Assembly (NCBI GenBank): GCA_016987375.1
Contig: PJRA01000323.1
Span: 829,732-856,739, forward strand
DNA from: Brachionus koreanus
Taxonomy: Eukaryota > Rotifera > Eurotatoria > Ploima > Brachionidae
Length of the DNA: 27,008 nucleotides
Direction of reading: 5' to 3'
The notes beneath the pieces were generated by a model. The model made no database searches. It was not told where the DNA came from and was given only the letters and a program-made list of their open reading frames with translations. How positions within the stretch are numbered: the first letter of the stretch is position 1; each line of letters starts with the position of its first letter. Of this stretch, positions 10,401-19,707 are shown piece by piece. A program made the position numbers and the translations under genes.

Positions 10401-10768
10401 CGTCCAATACTTCGGCTCTGCCAGCGCTGATTGATGCGCTCCGGTTGAAGGAGAAGAATTTTTTGGAATATGAACAATACTAGCTCGAGTTCGTCGCGGT
10501 GCACTTTGTTCAATTTTTGTTTTAGATTAGTCTCGGCTAGCACGAATGACTCGTAGAAAATATAGTAAATGTTCGAATAGTTTTGGTCGAAAAAGAGCTT
10601 TAGCTCGAGTGTGTTTTCGGTGGATTCGATGTAGCTTCTAAGATATCTGAGACGACTGTTTACTTCTTTTTTTGTGTCGAGGATTTTCGACGTCAGTTTT
10701 TTGCGATTCGATTCGTCAGCTGTCGCCTGGTTCGATACTGTCTTGGGTTTGCGAGCGAACATGTTCAT
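976..10768 (-). CDS. RALGAPA1: RALGAPA: Ral GTPase-activating protein subunit alpha, N-terminal half (5 exons, partial)
   Basis: Family knowledge: RALGAPA pairs with RALGAPB to form the complex that switches off RalA and RalB by stimulating GTP hydrolysis; it is regulated by Akt. Seen: five exons, 10768-9655, 6167-5315, 2558-2396, 2343-1821 and 1454-976, join with consistent phases and give 1,044 codons. Residues 3-170 match the family N-terminus (FARKP start, SKILDTKKE, FFDQNYSNIYYIFYE, QPERINQRWQ). Later blocks WFLNEAKLPAFMLEP, LLIRILLRV and SNELWDQLVTLL fall in family order. The family is about 2,000 residues with the GAP domain at the C-terminus, so that part lies beyond the left edge. 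Start: the ATG at 10768 (MNMF) or 10762 (MF); vertebrate proteins begin MF, so either is possible, and the frame is open up to 10837. Introns are 3,487, 2,756, 52 and 366 nt, the long ones filled with transposon debris. The assignment to RALGAPA is firm; A1 versus A2 is a vertebrate distinction. Confidence 0.93.
1682..1735. mobile_element. 54-bp mariner-type micro-element with TA target duplication
   Basis: The sequence starts ACGGGTGTTGCATTATTAG and ends AAACCCGT, and is flanked by TA on both sides (1680-1681, 1736-1737). Its first 28 bases closely match the terminal repeats of the 732-bp element at 19708-20439. Only the last six bases remain as the opposite inverted repeat. It sits in RALGAPA intron 4. 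Probably a deletion derivative of the same mariner family. Confidence 0.6.
1821..2343 (-). CDS. RALGAPA1: RALGAPA exon 4 (residues 711-885)
   Basis: 523 nt, from an acceptor TTAACAG to a donor GTAATT (1820) in phase 1. The first 60 residues (MAMIKATYNF, SNELWDQLVTLLQ, MRQIFKHIYNIDL) match the conserved family segment with an invariant LWD. The rest is a basic and Ser-rich linker (DEKRKQRHRNRDKQ), probably disordered, at the place where vertebrate RALGAPA has its long phosphorylated linker. Apparent residues after the donor are intron. Confidence 0.9.
2396..2558 (-). CDS. RALGAPA1: RALGAPA exon 3 (residues 656-710)
   Basis: 163 nt. The acceptor ATTAAAG supplies the single base needed to complete the split Trp codon from exon 2. 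The exon encodes TLLIRILLRVCNFMF, the counterpart of the vertebrate MLLVLLRVTESVL block, then an Asn/Ser/Thr-rich stretch ending KLTTE before the donor GTGAGA (2395). It was located by phase and by similarity on both sides. The downstream intron is only 52 nt. Confidence 0.88.
4703..4727. repeat. (ATT)n microsatellite
   Basis: About eight ATT/TTA triplets in RALGAPA intron 2. Confidence 0.95.
5119..5130. repeat. (AC)6 microsatellite
   Basis: Six AC dinucleotides in RALGAPA intron 2. Confidence 0.9.
5315..6167 (-). CDS. RALGAPA1: RALGAPA exon 2 (residues 372-655)
   Basis: 853 nt, from an acceptor TTTTAAG (before 6167) to a donor GTAAAT (5314). Joining exon 1 (TTTC) to exon 2 (TAAAC) restores the frame as Phe-Leu-Asn. 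It holds EEIIKWLIDVLL, QLIQRVLLSNQNNINLVHEI and KWFLNEAKLPAFMLEP, which follow each other in the same order in the family, and ends DIYKIFIKKLHMDSYTW, matching the conserved segment before the TWEQ motif of vertebrate proteins. A Ser/Glu-rich linker separates the last two blocks. Confidence 0.92.
6726..6927. repeat. Inverted repeat, 43-bp arms (6726-6768 / 6885-6927)
   Basis: The right arm reversed matches the left at 37 of 43 positions, with a 116-nt spacer. Read from inside out, both arms encode nearly the same peptide: ISTSSVIYHFLASF on the minus strand at 6768-6726 and ISKSCVISHFLASF on the plus strand at 6885-6927. Three of the six differences are synonymous. This suggests an inverted duplication of a once-coding piece, possibly from a transposon. 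Family unknown. Confidence 0.65.
7503..7580. repeat. Perfect 16-bp inverted repeat (7503-7518 / 7565-7580)
   Basis: The left arm AAAAATTAGTACTCTA is exactly complementary to the right arm TAGAGTACTAATTTTT, with a 46-nt loop. It could be a short non-autonomous element end or an intronic hairpin; no transposase belongs to it. Confidence 0.7.
7803..7953 (+). mobile_element. mariner transposase fragment (relic)
   Basis: One frame reads ITYDENWIYFRNYEE followed by KRGCFDKKLMLCVW, then stop-N-F. This matches the middle of mariner transposases around the first catalytic Asp (TGDEKW.. type) and the KKVMLCVWWD block holding the second. The Gly of the first block and the second Asp are lost and stops interrupt the end. 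About 50 residues survive and no terminal repeats were found. Dead fragment. Confidence 0.75.
7959..8017. repeat. Perfect 15-bp inverted repeat (7959-7973 / 8003-8017)
   Basis: ATACACAAGCTATTT pairs exactly with AAATAGCTTGTGTAT across a 29-nt loop. It starts just after the mariner fragment and could be a remnant or an unrelated hairpin. Confidence 0.75.
8086..8720 (+). mobile_element. Collapsed LTR retrotransposon (Ty3/gypsy-like), LTR-PBS-PPT-LTR remnant
   Basis: A candidate 5' LTR runs from TGTAACGCGCGC (8086) to ACTCAGCA (8418), with a TATATATATAAAA box near 8300 and an AATAAA signal near 8361. It is followed two bases later by TGGCGACGAGG (8421-8431), placed and shaped like a tRNA primer-binding site. 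At 8603-8616 a purine-rich tract (AAAGCGGGGGAAGA) directly precedes TGTGATATAG, the usual polypurine tract and start of a 3' LTR. Only about 185 nt separate the two signals, so gag and pol are gone. The two LTR starts do not match, so the left part may be another element or the boundary may be misplaced. The right end is not defined; 8720 is a guess. Confidence 0.5.
9225..9404 (+). CDS. Small ORF (59 aa) with degenerate C2H2 zinc-finger motif
   Basis: ATG at 9225, stop at 9402-9404. The C-terminal half reads YPICNKMFEAKIAIKAHMRR, which has the spacing of a C2H2 finger (CPxC..F.....L..H) but lacks the first Cys (Tyr instead) and the second His. The protein is strongly basic. A plausible 3' splice site (TTTGTATTTCAG, ending 9240) lies inside it, so it could also be the last exon of a transposon gene. 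It lies in RALGAPA intron 1 on the opposite strand, downstream of the LTR remnant. Most likely transposon debris; function unknown. Confidence 0.4.
   Translation: MVCISEIDKQELYRLTIVKRAKNKTKYPICNKMFEAKIAIKAHMRRRKTTQNTIIIDST
9655..10768 (-). CDS. RALGAPA1: RALGAPA exon 1 (residues 1-371)
   Basis: First coding exon, 1,114 nt, ending at a GTAAGT donor (9654-9649) in phase 1. It encodes the conserved helical N-terminus, then a Ser/Gln-rich low-complexity insert at about residues 240-288, then the conserved block ending in YMFPNVF that vertebrate RALGAPA also carries. The low-complexity insert is not in the vertebrate protein and is probably a disordered loop. Open frames on the plus strand here (9949-10161, 10672-10917) are shadows. 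Confidence 0.93.
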
Positions 10769-12235
10769 TTCAAATGCCGCAAAATAGATACTTAGTTGTA
10801 TATTCAAATGGTTTGAGTATAAATGCTTATTTTTCAAATAGAATACGAATATGCCAAAATGTTTTTAAAAAAAAATTACTTTTTTTTTTTTATTTTTTCA
10901 TAATAGTATATTTATGATTTATAAAATTTATTTCAAGCATAATTTTTTGAATAAGAAAACGTTTAATAAGTTGAGTAAATATTTTAAATTTTTAGTCTTG
11001 ATTTTGAATAAAGTCTACATGCTTTAGACCTAGATCAAATTTCAATATTTTTTTTTAATCATAATCATCGAGAGGCTCATTTAAGCAATAATTAAATAGG
11101 CATGTTAATTTTACAGTATTGTGAAAAAGCTTTTATGTAAAAATTGATAAATAGCTTTGTGATCAAGAGATCAATTTTGAAGTTTTCAACTTTCAAGCAA
11201 TCTATTTTCATTAATATCAATTTGATTTTTACAGATTTTGACAAAAAATTCAAAAAATTTAATTTAAATGTTTCAATAGTTTACTTTTTTAAATAAGGAC
11301 ATTTTGAACCTGAAAATCTAACTTTGATTTTTCATTTTTTAAAAAAACAATCATGATATTTGAATTCTACGATCAAAAATACATTATAGTGCACTTGATT
11401 TTTAATTTTTAAATCATGTCCTCTTTGGGTACTAGGGACCGGAAGTTGACCAACTCAAAAAAGTTAATAGTATTTAAATTCATATAACTAATGAATACAA
11501 AAGCTTGATATAATAATTGACCCCTCTATTGATAGATGAGACTATAAACTACAATAGTATAATATAATCATAGTTATTATAATTTCTTTTGGCCAAGTAA
11601 TACACAATAATAAGAAAAATCGACTTTTTTAGAATTCAAAGTTTGAGTTTTGATTCCTTACCAGATTACCAGATTCGTCCGAATGCCTTATGCCTTCTTT
11701 TAAACCCAATTGCTACCAAAAAATTGAGTAGAAAATTATAAATATGTAGAAGAAAGAAAAATGATAAAAAATTAATTTATGTACAATTGTGAGTTTAGAG
11801 AATTTATCAATAGGTGTCTCAAATCTTTTGATTTGGTTTGCTTGTCGTGTCAACATATACGCGTGAAGCCTTGAAGATTAACATAAAAAGATATTAAAAG
11901 AATTTTTTGCCGGCTAGATTCTTTATTCAATTAGATGAAAATAAAAAAAAAGTGGACTGAAATGACGGTCCGTTCATTTGTCAATTTAATTAGACAAAGA
12001 CAATCCGAATTGCTTAATTTTTTAAAATATTATTATTTGTTTATTTTAAGCCTCATAGATAATTAAAAACAAAAATAAAAAGTTTAATTAATTAAAAAAA
12101 AAATACAACATTTTTAAAGTATTTTAATACAATTATAAATTTAACGATAATTTATCGTTTAAAATTTTAAATAGATGAGTATTGCTTAATTTTTTAAATT
12201 GTAAAAAAGTTAAAAAACGAGTTGAATAATTCTCC

Positions 12236-13235
12236 TAATAATGTGCTAAACCGCCATTATTTTTCAAATACTCACTAATTCTTTTTGGCATTGAGTCTAC
12301 TACGTTCTCTAAAATGGATTTTGGTATATTATTTAGAATACTTGAGACGATTTCCTTCAGCTCATCTAACTTGTAGGCTCTTGTTTTGCAGTCTATTTAT
12401 CAAGTTAGCTCCATAAATTTTTGATACAATTTAGGTCTGGATTGCTTGCAGGCAAAGATAAGACTTGAATATTTAGCTTTCGGAACCATTCCTTCATTAT
12501 TTTGGCACGATGACATTGGTATTGTCTCGCTGAAATATGAAAGCCTCTTCTTCTCTCAACAAATCCATCGATAGAAGTAAGATATTTCCTAAAATATCAA
12601 CATATCTGTGAGGATTAAGCCTTAAAACAAATATAGAAAAAATTCGTAGACCATAATAGCTCATACAGCAACATATTCAAGAACCACTTCATTGCTTTGT
12701 TTGTTTAATAATGCAATCTTCATTATACTTCTCTGATGGCATCCTTCTTATCTGAATTCGATTTTTTCTGTTGTCTACTTCAATCTTCATTTAGTTGCTG
12801 AACATTATTTGTCTCCATTTAGCCTTGTTCCATGATTTTACATTGAGACAGAAATTTTTCTAGCTTTTTTTTTAAGACTTTGTCAATCTAAGTATTCAAA
12901 CCGCATACTTCCAATTGTGTTTTCTTAATAATCTTTCTTAATAATCTTCCAATAATCTTTGTTTAAAAGAATCTTATGCTTTTCTGCCAAACGGACAAAT
13001 TGTCGATCATCTTTGATAGTAAAAATCTTATTATGATCTTGGACAATCATCGTATGAATTTGTTTGATTATGTCGATGAATAAAAGTTTTTATAGATGAT
13101 TTGGACCTATTTAAATCATTGCCTATCTCAGCATATGATTTTCCATTTTACCGAAGAAAAACAACCTTTATCCTGTTCTCTTTTTTAATAGGACAACGTT
13201 TTAGAGCTTGAATTGATATTTTTGGTTAAAAAGCG
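12236..13235 (-). mobile_element. Tc1-like transposase relic, frameshifted
   Basis: Reading the minus strand from 13235, fragments in changing frames give the N-terminal helix-turn-helix (KRCPIKKRT, NGKSYAEIGNDLNRSKSSIK), then CHRAKIMKEWFRKLNIQVL, then LPASNPDLN with KNLW, the region of the last catalytic acidic residue, and finally the C-terminus ISEYLKNNGGLAHY with its stop near 12238. The order and spacing are those of a full-length Tc1 transposase, but many indels and stops break it. Terminal repeats could not be placed with confidence. Confidence 0.85.
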
Positions 13236-13340
13236 ATTAGTTTTGTTCCAGAATTTTGTCAACAGGTTAGTTTGATAATTATATTTATAAGTGGCTTCCA
13301 AACAAAGCATTAGCTCTTTAGTAAACTATTAAGGGGTCAG

Positions 13341-13471
13341 CGATATCATAGAGTTAATCCAATCCTTAAATATTGGGAATAATATACACCACATTTTTAA
13401 AAGACTTCAACTTTGAAACGGAATTTACAAAAATTATGAAACTTGGTGATTTTATTAATTCTATGATATCG
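13341..13471. repeat. 131-bp inverted-repeat element, 17-bp arms
   Basis: The left arm CGATATCATAGAGTTAA (13341-13357) pairs with TTAATTCTATGATATCG (13455-13471) with one mismatch. No coding content. Looks like a very small MITE or a fold-back remnant; no target duplication is obvious. Confidence 0.6.
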
Positions 13472-13815
13472 GTTTTGTTATATTCCTTTAAAAACAAATT
13501 TAATTTTAGGATGGTTAATGTCTTTAAATAAATAAAGTTTTAATTAGTCAACTATAATAAAAGCACTAGTCCTTTAATTAAACTTGAAATTAAAATTAAT
13601 AAAATTCATATACGAAAATTTTGTTTATTTCCTTGAACAACTTGATGAGTTGATTTAAAATATAACAGATGATGCGAAAAACATCAAAAGATTTGTAGGG
13701 CATAAAATGAACTTTGTACAATTTTATTAAAAAAATTGTATATAAATGATTTTAAAATTAAATTTCTTAATTTTATAGATTGATTTATCAAATATTAAAA
13801 ATGAAAATTCATTAG

Positions 13816-14005
13816 ACAAGAACAATTAATAATGTAGAAGCTTGGCACAAACATTTTCAACACAACATTGTTAAACACCCTTCGATACCAAGATTTTTAG
13901 AACATTTATTATTGGAACAAAACACTATGGAATTTCAGTATGAACAGTTAAAATGTGGAAATACATATGAACTAAAAAAGTCAGAGTCGCAAAAATCAAA
14001 AGGTT
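13816..14005 (+). mobile_element. MULE transposase C-terminal fragment
   Basis: One frame, open for about 60 codons, reads TRTINNVEAWHKHFQ, then KHPSIPRFLEHLLLEQNTME. This matches the RTNNxVExWHxxFQ motif and the following helix seen at the end of animal MULE transposases of the FLYWCH-associated type. Nothing upstream reads as the catalytic core. A second MULE relic at 24946-25325 covers a different part of the protein, and the two may come from one family. Confidence 0.7.
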
Positions 14006-14042
14006 AGTCAATTTTTAAAAAAAATATAAGCAAAATAATGTA

Positions 14043-14510
14043 ATGAAAATGCATGGGTTTAGTTGTGGAGAGAAAAATAACAATGGTGAAAGATTGGTTG
14101 ATTTGTGCATGATGAGTAACCTCTGTATAGGTGAAACAATTATTCAGCACAAAAATATACACAAATTTACATAGAAATCACCAGATAAGAAAACTTTAAA
14201 TCAAATTGATCATATAATGATCAATAAGAGATGGAGGTCTTCTTTAAATGACACCAAAGTCTTTGCCGAAGAGGTGCCGACATATATAGTGATCACTATC
14301 TGGTTGGTGCATGTATAAAGCTGAAACTGAGTAAAACCTATCAGAGAAATGCAGCAAAGAAATACAATATTGGAAGCCTAGCAGATCCTAAACGCAAAAC
14401 AGAATACAGCATCAAGCTTAAAAGGAGCCTACAAAAATTTGAACACTAAAAGGATACGGATATTCAGAAAAGATGGTTGGAAATTCGTGAAGCCTACGTT
14501 TTTTTCTAGG
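14043..14510 (+). mobile_element. RTE-type LINE endonuclease fragment
   Basis: From 14043 the frame reads HGFSCGEKNNNGERLVDLC, then NLCIGETIIQHKNIHKFT, a stop at 14188-14190, and NQIDHIMINKRWRSSLND. After a frameshift it continues SDHYLVGACIKLKLSKTY. These are the NGERLVDFC, NQIDHILIN and SDHHLV motifs of the apurinic-type endonuclease of RTE elements, including the catalytic D..H pairs. The linker to the reverse transcriptase follows to about 14510, where similarity stops. It begins about 40 nt after the MULE fragment. Confidence 0.82.
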
Positions 14511-15290
14511 TTTTATAAATAAAAAAAGATTAATTTTTATTATTACTATTTTTACTATTTTTTTTAATGTAATTTAGACCAAACAGAGAAAAAGAGAAAA
14601 CTTGAATTTTAATGATTTATTTCTCCAGTTTAACCAAACTACTTAATAATTCTCAAAAATAAACTAATATTTTTTTTAAAAATTTGATTTAAATAAAAAT
14701 TATTTTTTTATTATCAGTAAATTTTTTTTTTAATTTTAGTATCATAAATTTTAAAATGAACTAAAAAATATTTCCGTAAGAGAACAAGATATTGTAAATA
14801 AAAAGTTGAATCTTCTAAAAAAGTCTTATACTTAAATGTTGATAAATCGAAAATGTTACTAATCTCTGGTAAAAATTTTCCTCTAAATGCTCACAGTATA
14901 AATAAGGAATTTTAATTTTGGCAAGTTTGTTTCTTAAATATAGAAACAAGTCTGCTTGTTTAGATTTTATTTATTTAAACGGCATTCTAATTTCAAGAAT
15001 CAATCGCTTTTAGTTTTGTTTTTTATTTAAGCAAAATATCAAGAAATTTTGAAAAAAAAAATTGACCCAAATGCTTTTAATTTATTACATTTTCAAAAAT
15101 AATTTATTATTCGCCAAAATAATTTAGGCATTCAATGATCTAAAAATTCTTTTTCAAAATAATTAAATATGCTGCCCTTTAAAATATTGTTCAGTGTTTG
15201 AAAAAAAAATCTGTCCAAAATTCAGTTTTTTACAAAATGTTTGATTTAAAAATTTATTTGAAAAAAAATTATGTTGGGGTATTAGTACGA

Positions 15291-15309
15291 GTGTGTGTGT
15301 GTGTGTGTG
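15291..15309. repeat. (GT)n microsatellite
   Basis: Nine GT dinucleotides, upstream of FBXO32. It explains the His-Thr repeat in the opposing open frame 15163-15417, which is not a gene. Confidence 0.95.
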
Positions 15310-16108
15310 ATACATTTGAATTTGATTATGTAATAGATAATTTTCTAATCTTTTGACATATTTAGCAACTATTTGTTTATTTGCTGAGAGATATATAGAT
15401 ATAAATATTATGAACACCGAGGGCCTTTATTTAAGGGAAAGAAAATTAAAAAAAAAAACTCAATGCTTTTGTGAATGAGCCGCTTAAAATTAAGTTGGAT
15501 ATGAAGAAGCAGCGATTTGAATTTTAAAAATTCAAGACAATCTTGTTTCGAGTATTTATCTAGGGGCCAAGTCAAGATAAAATTGAAACTATTATACAAA
15601 TATTTGTTTATTTCAAATCTATTTATGCTAATTTTATATGAAAATTTGAAATATTTATTTGAAAGATTTGCACCAAAAAAGAAAAAAGGAAAGAGAAAAA
15701 ACTATCGAGAGAAAATAAATGAGAGCTGCAAGTGAACAAGAAACAAATTTCGAAGCTTTGAAGAAAATAGAGGGAACAAAATTTTCAAGTCATAGTTTGT
15801 ATCAATTGCAAAATTATGTCGATACTTAAAAAACAATTTTCTCATTAAAAAAAAAAAAAAGAAAATTATTTTTTGCTATTATTTTGCTAGACTACAAATA
15901 GCCTAGTTTAATATTAATCGATCTCTCTCATAGTTTTGATACAAATTCCGTAGTTCTCAATAAATATCATTAATTTGCGTAATTTTATATTTTAAAGAGT
16001 TAAAATTTCTAAATCGCAATTAGATAATTTAAATAGTTTAAGCTTTGTGCTATAATTCATTTAAAAAATCTTATTTAATCTTTATTTTGGTATAAGTATT
16101 AATTTAGA

Positions 16109-16169
16109 ATGCCGTATTTGGGCAAAGACTGGCGATCTAATGGAGAAAAATGGATTCGGACTGACCAAG
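16109..16169 (+). CDS. FBXO32: FBXO32 exon 1 (residues 1-20)
   Basis: Starts at the ATG of MPYLGKDW, which is also where vertebrate proteins start, and ends at CCAAG before a GTTTGT donor, phase 1. The following intron (16170-16220) is 51 nt, has no stop in frame, and ends TTTTTTTTACAG. Confidence 0.93.
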
Positions 16170-19100
16170 GTTTGTCTTTAAATTTTTTGGCTAAAAATTT
16201 TGAGAGTTTTTTTTTTACAGGCTGGGAAAGATGCAAAGCTTTGGAAAGTATTTTAAACAATATTAACATTGAGTATCGAAGTGACACAGTGCGAAAGTCC
16301 GAAGCCAGAAAAACAAAAAATGACACTCTATTCTACTTGTTTGATGAATTGGACACCTCAGACTGTGAAATTGATGCAACTAGATGCGATACCGGTGACA
16401 GCAGTGAGCTTTGTCACGCTTTCTCTCTCCAAAAACAGCCTTGTATTTACATACATGAGAAAAAGTCTACTGATAGAAAAGTTTGTTTTAAATTTTTTTT
16501 TATTATTTTACTCTAAAACAGCAAACTTCAGTTAAATCTGATTCAAAAAAATCTATACATTTTTTCCCGAAAAATATAATTTTTTATTTTTTATGAAAAA
16601 TTAGTATTATAATTTAAATTAGAAATAATATTTAATAAAAAAAAGCTTATACATTGTAGCTTATAGAATAAAAATAAACAAAATTATTTTTGCTATAAAA
16701 ACATAAAAATCAATTTTTTTTTACAATTGTACTTTTTTCTGATTCTATTTGGTTGGGTCAAAAAATTTTGCATTTTTTTTTAAGCTCCTCTTTTGTAACA
16801 TTCAGGGCTTTTGGAGCCCAAAAATTCACAGCACTCTTTTTCAAGTTAGTCTTTACAGGAAATTTAGTCCACTACATTTTACCTTTCAACAGACACATTT
16901 TGACGAGTTACTGGTGTTGACTTTTTATCCTAAAATGACAGAATAGTATCAAAATTTTAAAATTTCGATTTAAAATTTTCATTTTAAAAAATTTTTAGAA
17001 AAAATAAAACAATTAGTTAGACATTTCATTTTGAAGAGCATTCAATTGAGAAAATATTACCGGTGTTTTATAATTTTATTACTCCATTGTCCAATAACTG
17101 TCAAATTTATTTAATTAATGTCAAGAATTATTTGTTAATTGCTCAAAAATTGATTTCTAAGTAATAATATTTATGATTATTTAGTTTATTGTCTAATTTA
17201 TTTACTCAATATTAACAAAAAATAACAAAATTAAAAAATAATATTCAACAAAATTACAAATTACTGTTTATAAAAGGCTTTCTTTGCCTTAGCCACCTTC
17301 CAGAAATAATATTTACTTATTACTCTGTTATCCTTATTAAAGTCAATAATTTTAATTTTCTTGTTCATTTTAAATAGTTTATCAAAGTTCAAGTTTTTGT
17401 TCTTGCCGTAGTTTTTCAAAATAAAGTCACTGTTTATCAATGGTGTTCTTTTTGTTAATTAGTTTCATTGTGTCATGACAATTAGACTAGAATTTTTACC
17501 AAATATTTTTTATTAACGAGTTTAGCTCAGTTACCAAAAAATGGTCATCAAACTTTGTCTTACAAAGATGTTAAAATCAAAAATGTCCAACCATTAAAAA
17601 AAGTAAAATTTTATGACACAACAAAGGTATCTTGAAGTTGTTGATTAATTGAATGTACCATAGAATTAAATTTTGATTTGATTTAAAAAAATTTTATTAA
17701 ACGATATTTACATGACTTGAAAAATAAAATAATTTTTTTAGAAAAATATTTTGTCAACCCATTTATAAGATCACCCTTTTTTATAAACCCTTTTTTTATA
17801 AAGTTTATCTGAATTAATTCAAAAAGTATTTTTAAACTAGCATTCAAATTAAATTTAAAAATAAAATGCAAAAATTAAATTACAGAAAAGTAATAAAATG
17901 AAAAAAAAAAACACTTAAAAATCGATCTTATCAATAGATTAAGATAACATTGTTTTTAAACAAAATATTTTATTTTTCAAAAACATTAAACTATTTAAAT
18001 TAAATAAAAGTTATTTTACAATAACTAAAGAAAAACTCTTTGAATAGGATTGATATTTTGAATTGATCATCAACTTCAATTTGAGCAAGCAAAGTAAAAT
18101 TTTTGATCCAATTTAATTTTTCAAATATGATCAAAAAATTTTTAATACTCAATTAAATTTAATCGAATATTTTACATTTTTTTTCAAAGCTTAATTACTA
18201 AATTTTCGAAAAATGATTGCTTTTCATAGGCATAAATGTATTAAATTTTTTTGTCCTAATATATATCCAATACAGTCTGACGGTGCCCAAAATATAAAAA
18301 TAAATTGTTAAAAAAATGGAGATAATTTTTAAAAAAAATTTTAAATTAAAAAAATTATAATTAAATTAATTATTTACGTTATTTGAAATTATAATATTTT
18401 AAGAACAACGCTCCAAAGATGAGTGTTAGCGAAGTGCTGAATGGTTTGGATATGCCTGGCGCAGTCAGAGACAGAAAAAGGTTCAATTACGTTTATCAGT
18501 TGATGAAAATAATTATTGAAGAAAAGCTCAATTTACTTAGTGGAAATGCACAGCGAACTTTGTTCATGATAATAAAAGTAATGATCATACAAGGTAAAAT
18601 TTTATTATTTTTAATTTTTAATAGTTAAAATAAAAGAAAATTTAATATCGATTTTTTTAGCGCTCCGAAGTAATGAGAACACCAATTTGATTCGTAAGTT
18701 GTTGGCAACGCTGAAGAAAAAAATTCAAGAGTCAATATTCTTCTATTTTCATTATATTGGATCACAAAAGCTTTGTGAAAGTCATCTAAATAAGATATCA
18801 AAATGGCAGGAGCTGTTGGACAACGAAGCAAAGTCAAGGGATAAATTCAAAAATCTAAAAGAAAACATGGAAGCCATGAGCTTTGAGACCATGCCTCATG
18901 ACTGCAAGTTGGAAATATTGCGTCGCCTCAACTCAGGCCTCGATATTGTAAATATGTCAATGGTGAATAAAAGTCTAAATCAGGCCATATCAAACGAAAT
19001 ACTTGTGTGGAAAAATTTGTGCCAATTTCACTTTAATCAATCTCAAATCAATCAGCACGTGATCAGGCTCAAAAAACAAAACGGTGAGAACGAGAATACT

Positions 19101-19352
19101 AGTCAGCCAACAGAGCGCATGGACTCGCTAGATTGGAAATTGATTTACTTTAAATTGACCAAGCGATACGGCAGAAAAGAAGTCTATGCAGACATGGTAA
19201 ACAAGTGTATGTCTTGCAAGTGTTTGTTTTGGAAGGAGATGGGTCATCCGTGTCGCTACGGACTGAACTCGTCCAGTCAAGATAGCCTTCTATTCGAGAT
19301 AAGGTACGAACCAGTCACACCAAGAAAACTTATTGATTTATTATTCATATGA
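16109..19352 (+). CDS. FBXO32: FBXO32/FBXO25 F-box protein (atrogin-1/MAFbx family), complete, 4 exons
   Basis: Family knowledge: FBXO32 and FBXO25 are substrate receptors of SCF (SKP1-CUL1) ubiquitin ligases; vertebrate FBXO32 drives muscle protein breakdown, and invertebrates usually have one ancestor-like copy. Seen: exons 16109-16169, 16221-16480, 18404-18593 and 18661-19352 join in phases 1, 0, 1 to give 400 residues (vertebrate proteins 355-367). The N-terminus MPYLGKDWRSNGEKW is the family hallmark. RDRKRFNYVYQLMKII and NLLSGNAQRTLF mark the conserved helical region. The F-box lies at about residues 243-295 (PHDCKLEILRRL to WKNLCQFHF). The C-terminal Cys/His segment CMSCKCLFWKEMGHPC (353-368) matches the family CKHCHILSWK..HPC. 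The end PRKLIDLLFI matches the family C-terminus, supporting the stop at 19350-19352. The basic nuclear signal of vertebrate FBXO32 is weak here. Very sure of the family. Confidence 0.95.
16221..16480 (+). CDS. FBXO32: FBXO32 exon 2 (residues 21-107)
   Basis: Begins with the split Gly followed by WERCKAL, aligning with the family DGWKR. It ends CIYIHEKKSTDRK, matching the family WIYVHKGSTKER, before a GTTTGT donor at 16481. The cumulative coding length is 321 nt, so the next exon must start in phase 0. Confidence 0.92.
16481..18403 (+). other. FBXO32 intron 2
   Basis: 1,923 nt. On the minus strand, 17458-17261 is open for 65 codons ending in a stop and reads basic protein-like sequence (SDFILKNYGKNKNLNFDKLF, then YYFWKVAKAKKAFYKQ); on the plus strand a coding-like stretch lies near 17520-17634 (LPKNGHQTLSYKDVKIKN). 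Neither has a family I can name, and they may be transposon debris. The rest is AT-rich with nothing seen. Confidence 0.45.
18404..18593 (+). CDS. FBXO32: FBXO32 exon 3 (residues 108-171)
   Basis: Encodes SVSEVLNGLD and RDRKRFNYVYQLMK, matching the family EAFNRLD and DSRRFNYVVRLLE. The acceptor is either at 18403 (ATTTTAAG) or at 18418 (CCAAAG); both are phase 0, and they differ by five residues (NNAPK). The donor is GTAAAA at 18594. Confidence 0.88.
18661..19352 (+). CDS. FBXO32: FBXO32 exon 4 (residues 171-400)
   Basis: Begins after TTTTTTTAG (67-nt intron) and carries the helical region, the F-box, the Cys/His segment and the C-terminus. A GTACGA at 19303 could act as a donor, but reading through gives the conserved family ending, so it is rejected as a splice site. 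Confidence 0.93.
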
Positions 19353-19411
19353 ATTTATTTATTTTTTCAAAATTATTTTTTTATGTAACACAAAAATTAT
19401 CTATCCAATTG

Positions 19412-19417
19412 AATAAA
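19412..19417 (+). terminator. Candidate polyadenylation signal AATAAA for FBXO32
   Basis: AATAAA 59 nt after the stop codon; a second AATAAA follows near 19460. Position fits a short 3' UTR. Confidence 0.55.
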
Positions 19418-19707
19418 GTTAATTTGTACATTTTCTAAATTTTATTTTATATTTTATTAAATAAAACTCAAAGGTGCGTTTTTTTAATAACATGTTGAAG
19501 ATGAATCAAGCGCTTTCTAGAAGCTTTTTTATAATTTGAGTTTTAGGCTGAATGGTCTTATTCAACAGTTTTCAATTTTTTTTTAATTTTTTTAGTTTTA
19601 TCTAACTAAAGTTTAAGACTTTCAATTAAGTAAAAATAGCATTTTATTCAGTCAGTTGGTCCAGAACTATTGCGTTCTAAGTATTTTTCAATCCAGATTG
19701 TTTAATA

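Larger units (their letters stand above)
10769..16108. other. Divergent intergenic region between RALGAPA and FBXO32
   Basis: 5.3 kb separating two genes transcribed away from each other, so both promoters should lie here, but no clear promoter element could be picked out of the AT-rich DNA. 10769-12230 holds no gene I can support; an 18-bp direct repeat (ATTGCTTAATTTTTTAAA) occurs at 12009-12026 and 12181-12198. 12236-14510 holds transposon relics. 14511-16108 shows only low-complexity sequence and a GT microsatellite. Confidence 0.6.

Noticed and set aside
12142..12160. Small palindrome AACGATAA-T-TTATCGTT
   Set aside because: 8-bp arms in AT-rich DNA; expected by chance at this scale.
15163..15417. 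84-codon minus-strand frame with a His-Thr repeat
   Set aside because: The repeat is the translated GT microsatellite; the rest is unsupported.
16269..16535. 88-codon frame overlapping FBXO32 exon 2
   Set aside because: Out of frame with the conserved protein; a shadow.
16749..16946. 65-codon plus-strand frame in FBXO32 intron 2, and a minus-strand reading of the same DNA (FWAPKALNVTKEELKKK)
   Set aside because: No family match and no splice sites linking it to FBXO32; possibly an old transposon piece but not supportable.
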